Origin: an uncultured Prevotella sp.
Lineage (GTDB): Bacteria > Bacteroidota > Bacteroidia > Bacteroidales > Bacteroidaceae
Assembly (NCBI GenBank): GCA_937907705.1
Contig: CALCVP010000012.1
Coordinates: forward strand, 1 to 64,000
DNA length: 64,000 nt
Reading direction: 5' to 3'
Shown here: in pieces, positions 35,459 through 44,583 of the stretch
How positions within the stretch are numbered: the stretch's first letter is position 1
How the letters are laid out: the number at the start of each line of letters is the position of its first letter
Program-made: the position numbers and the translations under genes
The notes under the pieces: model-generated
What the model saw: only the letters and a program-made list of their open reading frames with translations
Databases searched by the model: none
Told to the model about the DNA's origin: nothing

Positions 35459-36313
35459 TTAAAAATCGGCTTTAATCATTACAGGGAAATGGTCGGATGG
35501 GTATCGGCCGTCTTTCATGTCGTTGAGTACACCGTACTTTTCCACCTTGATGTCTCGTGTGATGAAAATATGGTCGATGCGACTTTTCATTTCAGATGTA
35601 TGGTCGAAGCCGTTGTAGGTGCCAATAGTTCCATAGGCAGGTTGCCTCGTTTCGTGATAAGCATCCTTGAGAAGACCGTCTTTCAGAAGTACTTGTATTG
35701 GTTCATCCTCCTCAACGGCATTAAAATCACCCGTAACAAATACAGGATATTTGCCATCAGTTATTTTCTTTATATTTTTAAGCAGCAGCAGCGATGAGTT
35801 ACGTCGTGCAGCTACTCCCTTGTGATCGAAATGTGAATTGAATACAAAGAATACCTTTCCACTTTGCTTGTCGCGGAATTTGCCCCATGTGCAAATGCGG
35901 TTGCATACAGCATCCCAGCCGAGTCCAGGCTTGTCTGGAGTTTCGGAAAACCAAAAATCACCGTGGTCAAGAACAACGAAGCGTTTCTTCTTGTAGAATA
36001 TAGCAGAATGTTCGCCTCCATCTTTTCCATCGTCTCGTCCACGTCCGAAGTATGTATATTCATTAAGTTCGCCAATACCATCGAGCATGTGCTTGAAGCC
36101 TTCTTGCGTTCCCATGATATCGAAATCATAGAATCTTACCAAGTCTTTTACCATTTCTTTTCTGTTAGGCCATGCGTTCTTCCCGTCATTTGGTGTGTCC
36201 AGACGCAAGTTGAACGTAGCCACGTTTAAGGTGCATTTTCCGGTGTTCTTCTGTGCTGTCATAGCGGTGCATACGAGCAACAGTGCAAACAGTAATGTCG
36301 TGAATTTTTTCAT
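35459..36313 (-). CDS. secreted endonuclease/exonuclease/phosphatase-family hydrolase
   Basis: A 284-residue exported protein (signal MKKFTTLLFALLLVCTAMTA) of the EEP superfamily that includes DNase I and sphingomyelinases. Motifs: NVATFNLRLDTPNDG near 31-45, IMGTQEG near 66-72 with the metal-binding glutamate, FVTGDFNAVEEDEP in the second half, and SDHFPVM at the C terminus with the catalytic Asp-His pair. It lies 91 nt after susD and seems part of the same operon. EEP proteins of this type accompany glycan loci in Bacteroidales; whether it acts on a phosphodiester in the glycan is unknown. Confidence 0.88.
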   Translation of the reverse strand: MKKFTTLLFALLLVCTAMTAQKNTGKCTLNVATFNLRLDTPNDGKNAWPNRKEMVKDLVRFYDFDIMGTQEGFKHMLDGIGELNEYTYFGRGRDDGKDGGEHSAIFYKKKRFVVLDHGDFWFSETPDKPGLGWDAVCNRICTWGKFRDKQSGKVFFVFNSHFDHKGVAARRNSSLLLLKNIKKITDGKYPVFVTGDFNAVEEDEPIQVLLKDGLLKDAYHETRQPAYGTIGTYNGFDHTSEMKSRIDHIFITRDIKVEKYGVLNDMKDGRYPSDHFPVMIKADF

Positions 36314-36404
36314 CGTTTTATTATCTTATTTGGTTCTAATTAATAATCTCTTTTTGCCGAAACAGAATGTTGGACATAGCAAAAACATTTAGCTTCAGTG
36401 CGTT

Positions 36405-38168
36405 TTACCATCCAGGGTTTTGTTTCAGATTTTTGTTGTGAAGAATGGCTGTTGCAGGAATGGGGTAGTAGTACTGTCTTCCATCATCATACCAGGTACG
36501 TGGGTCTGCATCTGACCATGTGAGATTTCCAGAATTTTCACCTGTCAGTCCCATCATCGATTTTCCACCCACAGCCACAGGTGTGCATGTAGATGGGATA
36601 TCAGTAGGTTTCTGTGTGCCATCCTTATAGAATATAACATCGGTAGTGCCGTCGTGGTCAAGATCCATTTGCACGTTTAGTTTAGGCACATACATGCCAA
36701 TCCACCGTGTCTCCATGAGCTTTCCTTCTTTCCAGCGTTTGAGATCGTTGAATCTGAAACCTTCAAGAGCAAGTTCAATACTGCGTTCTCGTCTTATTTC
36801 AAGTATGACAGGGTCATTGATGTCTTTGTAGAAGTTTTCTTTGAGATATGTATCTATTTGTGTGGGCTTATGGTCTATTCCGCCAGTAATACCAGCACGT
36901 GCTCTCAAGGCACCTATTGTGTTTTTCCAGTCATTGTCTGTCAATGTTCCGAGTTCGGCTTTGGCTTCAGCATAGTTGAGCAATACCTCAGCATAGCGAA
37001 ATAACGGTATTGCATTGGTATTCAGTTGTCCGCCATCGTATTTAGAGTCGTCAAGTGTGTATTTTATTGGTTGGTACCCAGTAAGTGAATAACCATTGAA
37101 GTTTGGTGGTGCCGGCATGCCGTCGCGTTTATAGCCTGGTGTGCGTATAGTCTGTTCAAGACGCTTGTCGCGATTTTGGCATTCATCGTAAAAATCCATG
37201 GCTTCATACCCTGGACGTGATGTGAACGGTGTGCCGTCAGCGTTGAGGAAAGTGTTGATAAATGTCCGTGTCATGCTGAAGCGCGGTCCATATGTACCAG
37301 ATGTCCACCACCAGTTGGCACTTCCAAGTACTGCCTGACTTTCATCGCAGCAACTTGCAAGCATCACCTCCTGCGTTACAGGCTTGTCGCTTGTAAAGAG
37401 TGTGCGCATAGAACGGTCTGTACCTCCACCCGTATACAGAGAATATCCTGACTCGTCCATCACTGTCTTGGCAGCAGCGGCGGCCTCTTCATACCATTTG
37501 TTGGCGGTAGACTGCAATCCAAGTTCAGTGTGGTATTTTCGAAATGAAGCTTCATACAGGCAGATGCGTGATTTCAGTGCATATGCCACCCATTTTGTTA
37601 CCATTGATCCTGTGGCATCCTCAGTGCGTGATATATTATCACATGCAAAGTTGATATCATCGAGCACATGGTTCATCACGGTTGTGCGCGAGTCTCTTGG
37701 ATTATAAAGTTCATCGTCCGTGTTTTTCAGTACATGGTCTACCCATGGCACATCACCGAACCGCTCCACTTTGCCCAAATAGAAATATGCACGGAAGAAA
37801 CGTGCTATGCCAATATAGTTGTTGCGCACTTTTTCGCTTATGCGGTCGCTTGTGCAATTGTCTATAAAGTAGTTGATATTGCGCAGGTCAGACCAGCTCC
37901 ATCCGCTACTTGTTTCGGCAGAGTAGGCCCCATCGCGCAAAAAAGAGTTGACGCTTGTTACTGCTCCGTAATCGCACATTTCGTCTTGGCTATATCCATT
38001 GGTAACTGACGGAAGCATGTTGTAAAACGAATAAGCGTATGTCTCCAGTCCGCTTTCATTGGTGAATATGGCGTTCTTGTCGGCAGACGCTTCTGGTGCT
38101 TCATCAAGCGAGCATGAAGCCAAACATACGGTTGCTGCCATTAGCGATAATATCTTGATTGTATTCAT
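36405..38168 (-). CDS. susD: SusD/RagB-family outer-membrane glycan-binding lipoprotein
   Basis: Binds a glycan at the cell surface and feeds its SusC partner. The 587-residue protein has a lipoprotein signal with the lipobox cysteine in VCLASCSLDE (Cys19), TPR-like helices in the N-terminal half (including FFRAYFYLGKVERFGDVPWV), and the typical C-terminal end YYYPIPATAI...NPGW. It starts 50 nt after susC. The particular glycan cannot be read from the sequence; the divergent GH30 gene points to a beta-linked glucan or related polymer. Confidence 0.95.
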   Translation of the reverse strand: MNTIKILSLMAATVCLASCSLDEAPEASADKNAIFTNESGLETYAYSFYNMLPSVTNGYSQDEMCDYGAVTSVNSFLRDGAYSAETSSGWSWSDLRNINYFIDNCTSDRISEKVRNNYIGIARFFRAYFYLGKVERFGDVPWVDHVLKNTDDELYNPRDSRTTVMNHVLDDINFACDNISRTEDATGSMVTKWVAYALKSRICLYEASFRKYHTELGLQSTANKWYEEAAAAAKTVMDESGYSLYTGGGTDRSMRTLFTSDKPVTQEVMLASCCDESQAVLGSANWWWTSGTYGPRFSMTRTFINTFLNADGTPFTSRPGYEAMDFYDECQNRDKRLEQTIRTPGYKRDGMPAPPNFNGYSLTGYQPIKYTLDDSKYDGGQLNTNAIPLFRYAEVLLNYAEAKAELGTLTDNDWKNTIGALRARAGITGGIDHKPTQIDTYLKENFYKDINDPVILEIRRERSIELALEGFRFNDLKRWKEGKLMETRWIGMYVPKLNVQMDLDHDGTTDVIFYKDGTQKPTDIPSTCTPVAVGGKSMMGLTGENSGNLTWSDADPRTWYDDGRQYYYPIPATAILHNKNLKQNPGW

Positions 38169-38218
38169 TATTGTATCCTTTTATGTCTTTTTGTCATTAT
38201 TTTTCTTGTAGTGTAATT

Positions 38219-41200
38219 TTAGAATGAAATCGACAAGCCAAGCGTGATGCTCTTCATCTGCGGATAGCTGTTGCCATCACCGGAATTTCCATTGGTAAGG
38301 TCGCGGTCAGAACCGTTGATGTTGGTTACGTCAAGGTCGCGTGTGTGTTTGTAGAGTGGCGACCAGCACCATAGATTTTCAGCAGACACGTAGATGCGGG
38401 CACTTTGCATGGCCAGACGATGAATCCATGTTTGGGGAAGATTATAGCCAATTTGAAGATTCTTGAGTCTGATGTATGCCACGTTTTGCAGGTAGCGTGT
38501 CTGTGGCGTTTCCTTCAGCGAATTATTGTATCCGCAGTAGCGTGGCAGATAGGCGTTGGGGGTATCTTCTGTCCAGTAATTGCCTTCGTGCCATTTCGGC
38601 ATGTTGTTGTATGGGCGGTTGTATTGCCCCCAGAATATACATTCTGAACTGGGATACCAGTCTTGCTTGCCTACGCCTTGAAAAAAAGCAGAGACAAAGA
38701 AATTGTTCCAGTCAGCACTCAAGTTTACACTGTATGTATAGCGTGGCAGACTGTTTCCTATCACTTTTTTGTCGCCATGGTCAGCGAGCGTGTTCTTTCC
38801 ATAGTCGATGATATGGTTGTCATCGAGGTCTTTGAATTTTACGTCTCCCGGATACCATTTCTTGTTGGATGACTTGAAGAGCTTTTGAGAGGCGTGGCTG
38901 TCAATATCAGCTTGGTCGCGGAACAAGCCTTCAGTTACATATCCCCAAATTTCTCCTACTGTCATTCCCTCATAATAGTCGCTGAGGCTTTTGGTGGAGT
39001 TGTTATAGCGGTCTATTTTTGAGTAATAGTCGGCGAGTGTGCCCTTTACTTCATAGCTGAAAGGCTTTCCTGCAAGCTGAAATTGGTCTTTCCATGTAAG
39101 GCTTATTTCCCAACCGTATGTACTCATATCGGCATAGTTGCCTTTAGGTGAGCTGGCACCGAATATTTCAGGTAGCGTCAGTCCTACGGTGTACATGTTT
39201 TTGGTCTTGCGAACATAGTAGTCGCCTGTGAAAGAGAGACGATTGCTCAGCATAGAGAAATCGAGTCCGAAGTCAGCCGTTGTTGCCGTTTCCCAGGTAA
39301 GTCCGTCAGGAATGGGTTCAGGCGCTGTTACATATTTGTGCTTTCCTCCGTTGATGATGCGTCCAGAAGTGTAGATGCTCATCAGTTCAAGATAGCTGTA
39401 AGGCGACACATTTCCGTTGCCGAGCGAACCATACGAGGCGCGCAGCTTTATTTCAGGAAACAAGTCGCGGCTCACTTTCCAAAATGGCTCTTCTGTGATG
39501 CGCCATCCAGCCGACACGGAAGGGAAGAAAGCCCACTGTTGGTTGCTGGGGAATTTGGAAGAACCGTCATAGCGTCCATTTGTTTCAATGAGGTAGCGGT
39601 TGCGATAAGAATAATTCAAGCGGTAGAATCCGCCGGCAACACGCCATTTGCTGTATCCGCCAGACGTGGTAATGGCATCGCCGAGAGCCATGTTGATATT
39701 GTTGGCATCGGGCGAGAGAAGTCCGTTACGTGTAGTATTGATACCTTTGTAGGTAGACTGCTCATAGTTGTAGCCCACCATAGCCTTGAAATAATGGGCA
39801 TCGGCAAAGGTCTGCTCATAGTCAGCGTAAATATTTGTGGCAAGATATTTCGTAACCTTTGATGTCTCACTCAAGTCATTGTATTGCTGGCTCAATAGTA
39901 AGGTCTCTCCCTTCACCTTGCTGTATGGTACAGGAACACGGCGTTGCGTCTGCATATTGTCAGTGTTACGGAATGTGAAATCACCCTTCACATGCAGGCG
40001 ATTGTCGAGAAATGATGCCGTCATGCCGATCGTGTTGGACAGCACACGGTCGTCTGTATCTATACCGTTCTTTTCATATATAAAGTCGCCCACGGTATAG
40101 GCAGCTGAATAGGTAAGTGTGCCGTCAGGGTTGAATATGGGTTCCGTAGGGTGTCCCTCATCGGAAATGTTGCGCCAGATGGAGCCACCCTCACCCACAT
40201 TCATGGGATTGTGATACTTCATGCTGCTGAACTCGGTGTTGTTGTCGATCTTGAGCCAATCGAACACCTGTATAGAACCCTTGGCTCTGAAATTGAGCAT
40301 GTCGTATTTGTCTGTGTTATAGCGGAACAGACCGTCATATCCATAATATCTTCCAGATAAATAATAGTTCAACTTTCCGCTATTTCCTGAAACTGCAAGA
40401 TTGTGGTTCTGTGCAAACGTGGACTTCTTGTAGAGTGCATCATACCAGTCTGTGTTTCCAAAATACACATATTTCCCATTGGCATCCACAGTAGTCTCTT
40501 CGGTGATACCTTGTTCTTTTCGTTTCTTGAACTCATCAAGCCATGCAGACGAAAATTCCTGAGTCTTGTTGATGTTTTTCGGGTCAACCGAATAGTCATT
40601 ATAAGCATGATATGCCTCATAAAAATGAGAGGCATATTCGTATCCGTCGGTTACAAAATCAGGTACCGTTACCGGCTTTTCTACAGAGAAACTTCCTGAA
40701 TAGGTTACAGACGTATGTTCTTTCTTTGGATTCTTTGTCGTAATCAGTACTACACCGAAAGTTCCGCGTGCACCATATATGGCAGCAGATGCAGCATCTT
40801 TCAGTACAGACACGCTTGCAATGTCATCAGGGTTAAGCATGGAAGGATCACCTTCCACACCATCTATGAGTACAAGTGCGCTTCCACCCTGTCCGATAGA
40901 TGTTGTTCCACGCACGTTATAGCTTGCTGTGCGTGTAGGCTTCCCATCGGTCAATGTAATATTGAGATTAGGCACAGTGCCTTGCAATGCTTGTGTTACA
41001 TTTGCTACGGAGCGGTTTTCAAACACCTCTGAGCCTACTTGGTCTACAGCTCCTGTCAAGTTGGCTTTTTTCTGTGTGCCATAGCCTACAACAACCACTT
41101 CATTGAGAGTCTTGTTGTCTTCTTGAAGGACAATGTTCATTGTCGTGCTGCTTACATTGACAAGCTGCTTTGCAAATCCAATGTATGACACACTGAGCTT

Positions 41201-41473
41201 GTCGCCCATGCTGGCTTCTAATTTGAAGTTTCCGTTTACGTCAGTTACTGTTCCGCTTTTCCGTCCTTCACAATAGACGCTTGCCCCGATGATGGGTTCA
41301 CCCTGGTTGTCTTTTACTGTTCCTGAAATGCTCTGCTTTGGCTTTTTGCTTGCTAATCCTGTAACAATCTTTTTCACATTGCCGTCATCTCCGGTATGCC
41401 CGGCTGCGGGGAGTCCTGCATAGGCACATGCCACAGCAATGAAAGCAATGTTAATACCTTGGTTAAAATTCAT
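38219..41473 (-). CDS. susC: SusC/RagA-family TonB-dependent glycan transporter
   Basis: Outer-membrane beta-barrel that imports oligosaccharides with energy from TonB. The 1084-residue product has an export signal at the N terminus, a carboxypeptidase-regulatory-like domain (ISGTVKDNQGEPIIGASVYC and GTVTDVNGNFKLEA, about 49-90), the SusC signature VVVGYGTQKKANLTGAVDQV (about 127-146), a plug domain with SVLKDAASAAIYGARGTFGV, and a long barrel ending in a phenylalanine. It is the first gene of a susC-susD-EEP operon. The gene looks richer in G+C than flanking genes, which may mean horizontal acquisition of this locus. Confidence 0.96.
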   Translation of the reverse strand: MNFNQGINIAFIAVACAYAGLPAAGHTGDDGNVKKIVTGLASKKPKQSISGTVKDNQGEPIIGASVYCEGRKSGTVTDVNGNFKLEASMGDKLSVSYIGFAKQLVNVSSTTMNIVLQEDNKTLNEVVVVGYGTQKKANLTGAVDQVGSEVFENRSVANVTQALQGTVPNLNITLTDGKPTRTASYNVRGTTSIGQGGSALVLIDGVEGDPSMLNPDDIASVSVLKDAASAAIYGARGTFGVVLITTKNPKKEHTSVTYSGSFSVEKPVTVPDFVTDGYEYASHFYEAYHAYNDYSVDPKNINKTQEFSSAWLDEFKKRKEQGITEETTVDANGKYVYFGNTDWYDALYKKSTFAQNHNLAVSGNSGKLNYYLSGRYYGYDGLFRYNTDKYDMLNFRAKGSIQVFDWLKIDNNTEFSSMKYHNPMNVGEGGSIWRNISDEGHPTEPIFNPDGTLTYSAAYTVGDFIYEKNGIDTDDRVLSNTIGMTASFLDNRLHVKGDFTFRNTDNMQTQRRVPVPYSKVKGETLLLSQQYNDLSETSKVTKYLATNIYADYEQTFADAHYFKAMVGYNYEQSTYKGINTTRNGLLSPDANNINMALGDAITTSGGYSKWRVAGGFYRLNYSYRNRYLIETNGRYDGSSKFPSNQQWAFFPSVSAGWRITEEPFWKVSRDLFPEIKLRASYGSLGNGNVSPYSYLELMSIYTSGRIINGGKHKYVTAPEPIPDGLTWETATTADFGLDFSMLSNRLSFTGDYYVRKTKNMYTVGLTLPEIFGASSPKGNYADMSTYGWEISLTWKDQFQLAGKPFSYEVKGTLADYYSKIDRYNNSTKSLSDYYEGMTVGEIWGYVTEGLFRDQADIDSHASQKLFKSSNKKWYPGDVKFKDLDDNHIIDYGKNTLADHGDKKVIGNSLPRYTYSVNLSADWNNFFVSAFFQGVGKQDWYPSSECIFWGQYNRPYNNMPKWHEGNYWTEDTPNAYLPRYCGYNNSLKETPQTRYLQNVAYIRLKNLQIGYNLPQTWIHRLAMQSARIYVSAENLWCWSPLYKHTRDLDVTNINGSDRDLTNGNSGDGNSYPQMKSITLGLSISF

Positions 41474-42001
41474 AAATACTTTAGGTTTGTTAATAAAATC
41501 TGGTGCAAAGATATTTTGGCATTGTTACAAAGCCTATACATAGAACTTACAATAGTTTTAAGTGAATATAACAAAGGTGTATCATCTGATCGCAATTTTC
41601 TTCGTCTCATCTTGTGCATATGCTTATTGATGGTGTATTCACCTATTTATAATAATATATAACTATGCTCTTTCTTTGTGCCCACAGTGTGGGCATAAGG
41701 TGAACGGTATGTGGGCAATGAGTGCCCAAGCCTTGGGCACTCGTTGCCCATGTTGATTGGGCACTATAAAGTCATTCTAATTCCGACTGCATATTTTATA
41801 CTTATGAACAGAAATGCATATAACTATTGTCAGGTTCATTAATGTTATTTTCAGAAAAGCGTTTGTACATCTCAAGTATTCTGATGGGTTTTGTAACGAA
41901 TTTGTATTGGAAAAAACATGGTATCGAAATCTGCTTCTTTCAAATTATTCGTAGTTATTGTAAGATAATATAAAGAGTAAATAGTTATTTTACACCCAGA
42001 A
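41474..42001. other. divergent regulatory region between susC and GH30
   Basis: No gene. On the minus strand TATCTTTG (41513-41506) is a possible susC -7 box, with a TTTG only 14 nt upstream. The middle holds a cluster of GC-rich palindromes at 41679-41760. Directly before the GH30 start lies TAGTTATTTTACACCCA (41982-41998), like the stretch at the arabinose operon promoter. No regulator gene (HTCS, AraC or ECF) adjoins this locus. Confidence 0.5.
41679..41760. promoter_or_regulatory. cluster of GC-rich palindromes
   Basis: TGCCCACA-G-TGTGGGCA (41679-41695) is an odd palindrome with 8-bp arms. Next, 41712-41730 pairs with 41732-41750: arms of 19 nt around a single C, with one G-T position, the inner part reading GAGTGCCCAAG and CTTGGGCACTC. 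A further half-site GGGCAC follows at 41759-41764. The core GGGCA/TGCCC recurs at least five times in an otherwise very AT-rich region. It may be an operator array, a large RNA hairpin, or a small mobile element. Confidence 0.55.
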
Positions 42002-43633
42002 ATGGCAAACAAAAAATACACGAAATTCAGGAAAATAATTTTGCCCATGGCTCTTGCCATGTTGGCAACAGCGGGAACAGCTCAAACAGCCACTGTTTAC
42101 ACAACAACATCAGATGGAAGTCTTAAGCTTTCAAAGACAGCAGTACCAGTACAGCCTGGCGAATCATTGGCAAACAGAAAATTACTTTTTGGCACCTCAG
42201 TAGAACACCAGACTATAGAAGGTTTTGGATTTGCCCTCACTTATGCGTCATGCTATAATCTGATGAAGATGTCTCAAGACAGCCGAGACCGTTTTCTCCG
42301 TCAAACTTATTCACCAACCGATGGCTATGGAGTAAGTTATGCCCGGATAGCTATTGGTAGCTGCGACTTCTCCAGCAAGACCTATTCATTATGTGATGAA
42401 GAGGGGCTAGAACACTTTGCGCTGCAACAGGATGAAATCGACTATATTATACCTATACTCAAGGAAATATTGGCCATTAATCCCAACATTAAAATAATAG
42501 CAACTCCTTGGTCATGTCCGAAATGGATGAAATCGCTCACACAAACTGGCAATATAGCCTATAATGTGTGGAAAGGAGGTTATCTTAATCCTAAATATCG
42601 ACAGGAATATGCTGAGTACTTTGTCAAATTTATCGAAGCAATGAAAAAGCAAGGAATTGATATTTATGCCGTAAGTCCACAGAATGAACCGCTAAATGGA
42701 GGCAATACAGCCAGTACAAGAATGCCATGGAATGCTGAATCTGAATTTGTAAAGGTACTCGCATCAACATTTAAGCAAAAAGGTTTGAAAACAAAGATAT
42801 ACGTTTACGACCATAATTTCAACTATGATGATCAAAAAGCTCAGAACGATTATCCCATAAAAGTATATAGCGCTCTTGGTGAAGATTTTGAAGGTAGCGA
42901 ACTTGTTGTAGGTTCAGCCTATCACGACTATGGGGGCGATCCTTCGGAACTGTTCGATATTCATAGCCAGAGACCTGATAAGCAAATAATATTCACTGAA
43001 GCATCGCTTGGCGACTGGAATGATGGACGCGATTTAGGACGCGGGACAACCAACGTTAACAGCGAAACTCATTTGAACGAGGACATGGAACGCTTGATGA
43101 TTGGTTTGCTCAATAAGTATTGCACAGCGGTAATATATTGGAACCTTATGCTTGACAATAATGGCGGACCAAAGTTGAGAGGTGGCTGCCAGACATGTTG
43201 CGGTGCAGTAGATATAGATTCAAAAAATTATAGTAGTCTCAATTTTAACCGGCACTATTATATTATAAGCCAAACCTCAGCAGTAGTACGTCCAAGAGCT
43301 GTATGGATTTCTTCATATAAAATGGAAGAAATAGCAAGTGCTGTATTTCGCAACCCAGACGGTTCTTATGCCATGCTTATATCCAACAACGGTGCATCTG
43401 ACATGGAAGTAGGGGTATCAGACCATTCTTTTGCGTGGCACGTTGATGTGAAACTTCCTACTGAAAGCATTGTCTCGTTGCTCATTCCGTATAGAGGAAT
43501 TGTCAGTTCTATAAAGAAAACTGAAACCGAGCATTCTGCTGATAATAAATATTACAGCATTGATGGTAAACATATAACAACACCTACTGTTGGACAAATC
43601 TTCATACATAAAGGAAAAAAGGTCATCCAATAA
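42002..43633 (+). CDS. GH30-family glycoside hydrolase
   Basis: A 543-residue secreted retaining glycosidase of the GH30 clan, the family of glucosylceramidases, beta-1,6-glucanases and some xylanases. An N-terminal signal (about 1-27) leads into the (beta/alpha)8 barrel: EGFGFALT near 73-80, acid/base Glu229 in SPQNEPLNG, nucleophile Glu333 in FTEASLGDW, and a C-terminal beta domain after about residue 430. It is transcribed divergently from the susC operon and probably degrades the same glycan; similarity of layout to beta-1,6-glucan loci is suggestive only. The stop codon TAA forms the first bases of an AAGTAGGTG repeat element. Confidence 0.9.
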   Translation: MANKKYTKFRKIILPMALAMLATAGTAQTATVYTTTSDGSLKLSKTAVPVQPGESLANRKLLFGTSVEHQTIEGFGFALTYASCYNLMKMSQDSRDRFLRQTYSPTDGYGVSYARIAIGSCDFSSKTYSLCDEEGLEHFALQQDEIDYIIPILKEILAINPNIKIIATPWSCPKWMKSLTQTGNIAYNVWKGGYLNPKYRQEYAEYFVKFIEAMKKQGIDIYAVSPQNEPLNGGNTASTRMPWNAESEFVKVLASTFKQKGLKTKIYVYDHNFNYDDQKAQNDYPIKVYSALGEDFEGSELVVGSAYHDYGGDPSELFDIHSQRPDKQIIFTEASLGDWNDGRDLGRGTTNVNSETHLNEDMERLMIGLLNKYCTAVIYWNLMLDNNGGPKLRGGCQTCCGAVDIDSKNYSSLNFNRHYYIISQTSAVVRPRAVWISSYKMEEIASAVFRNPDGSYAMLISNNGASDMEVGVSDHSFAWHVDVKLPTESIVSLLIPYRGIVSSIKKTETEHSADNKYYSIDGKHITTPTVGQIFIHKGKKVIQ

Positions 43634-43715
43634 GTAGGTGTACAGAATTAAATTAGAAATATCTTATTATTGATAACAGTTTCATATATACGTTTAATTT
43701 TGAATATCTACTTAA
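43631..43715. repeat. AAGTAGGTG terminal-inverted-repeat element, copy at the GH30 3' end
   Basis: About 85 bp bounded by TAAGTAGGTGTACAG at the left and TGAATATCTACTTAA at the right, imperfect inverted repeats. The inner edges AATTAAATTA and TTCATATATACG match the copy at 54430-54532, whose right end is TTAGAACACCTACTTAA. Two copies sharing both ends and some interior suggests a small non-autonomous repeat rather than chance hairpins. Confidence 0.6.
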
Positions 43716-43730
43716 AGAGAATCATACTAG

Positions 43731-43775
43731 AATCTGCACATAGCTTGTATATTCCAGAGCTATGTGCAGATTTTA
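43731..43775 (+). terminator. intrinsic terminator of the GH30 gene
   Basis: AATCTGCACATAGCT (43731-43745) and its exact 15-nt complement (43758-43772) enclose a 12-nt loop and are followed by TTTTAG. It is about 100 nt after the GH30 stop. Confidence 0.8.
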
Positions 43776-43852
43776 GTATTAAAAAAACTCAATGAGCTTT
43801 TTTGATTCCTTTAATTCGGCAATGCTAATCGTTTAAGTTTGCCAACGATATT

Positions 43853-44494
43853 TTATTTTCCCTTTTTCCAACCTTTGTAGATAAGAAATGCTACTACCAG
43901 TACAGCAAGTACCAGCAATACATGTCCTATCTCTTTGCTGTAAGTTGAGGCCAATAGATATACATCATTAGGAGTCTTTAATTCTGTATAGCGATAGATT
44001 AAATAGCCTAAAAGAGCTAATACAGAGTTCCATACACCTGCGCCTAAAGTAGTATAAATCAAAAACTTGTCAAGACGCATGCCAGATAGACCGGCAGGAA
44101 TACTGATAAGCTGTCTTACGGCAGGTACTAATCGGCCAAAGAAAGTAGATGCAGATCCATGTTCTCTGAAAAAGCTTTCTGCCTTTTCGACACTTTCGCG
44201 TGTGATAAGGCATATATGACCTATACGGCTATCGGCAAAGCGGTAAATAATAGGACGACCCAGCCATTTTGCCAAATAGTAATTGACAATGGCACCTATA
44301 TCAGCTCCTAAAGTGGCAAATACTACTACCAAGAAGATGTTCATGCCTTCTGTTGTCATAGCTTTCCACGCAGCTGGTGGAACGATTACTTCTGAAGGAA
44401 AAGGAATAAAAGAACTTTCAATGGCCATAAATAATGTAACCACCCAATAGTTAAGGTTCTCAAGAACCCATCTGAATAATTCTGCTGAATCCAT
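43853..44494 (-). CDS. DedA-family membrane protein
   Basis: A polytopic inner-membrane protein of the DedA/SNARE-associated family, members of which help flip undecaprenyl phosphate or phospholipids. The start at 44494 (MDSAELFRWVLENLNYW) gives 213 residues; a longer open frame exists but would begin upstream of the promoter found at 44519-44549. The family segments ESSFIPFPSEVIVPPAA (about 26-42), GADIGAIVNYYLAKWLGRP, and FFGRLVPAVRQLISIPAGLSGM with the conserved arginines are all present. Confidence 0.92.
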   Translation of the reverse strand: MDSAELFRWVLENLNYWVVTLFMAIESSFIPFPSEVIVPPAAWKAMTTEGMNIFLVVVFATLGADIGAIVNYYLAKWLGRPIIYRFADSRIGHICLITRESVEKAESFFREHGSASTFFGRLVPAVRQLISIPAGLSGMRLDKFLIYTTLGAGVWNSVLALLGYLIYRYTELKTPNDVYLLASTYSKEIGHVLLVLAVLVVAFLIYKGWKKGK

Positions 44495-44518
44495 TAAATA
44501 TAATTTTTTGTTCGGCTG

Positions 44519-44549
44519 CAAAGTTAATGCAATTAGTATAAAAAGCAAA
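44519..44549 (-). promoter_or_regulatory. promoter of the dedA-like gene
   Basis: On the minus strand TTTG (44549-44546), a 19-nt spacer and TAACTTTG (44526-44519) match the Bacteroidetes consensus exactly. The message would start near 44512, supporting the start codon at 44494. Confidence 0.65.
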
Positions 44550-44583
44550 GTATTGGACTTCGTTTTTGGCCTTTATAACATTA

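Noticed and set aside
39338..39862. Plus-strand open frame of 174 codons inside susC.
   Set aside because: It lies wholly antisense to a strongly supported SusC gene and arises from its higher G+C content; no domain or promoter supports it.
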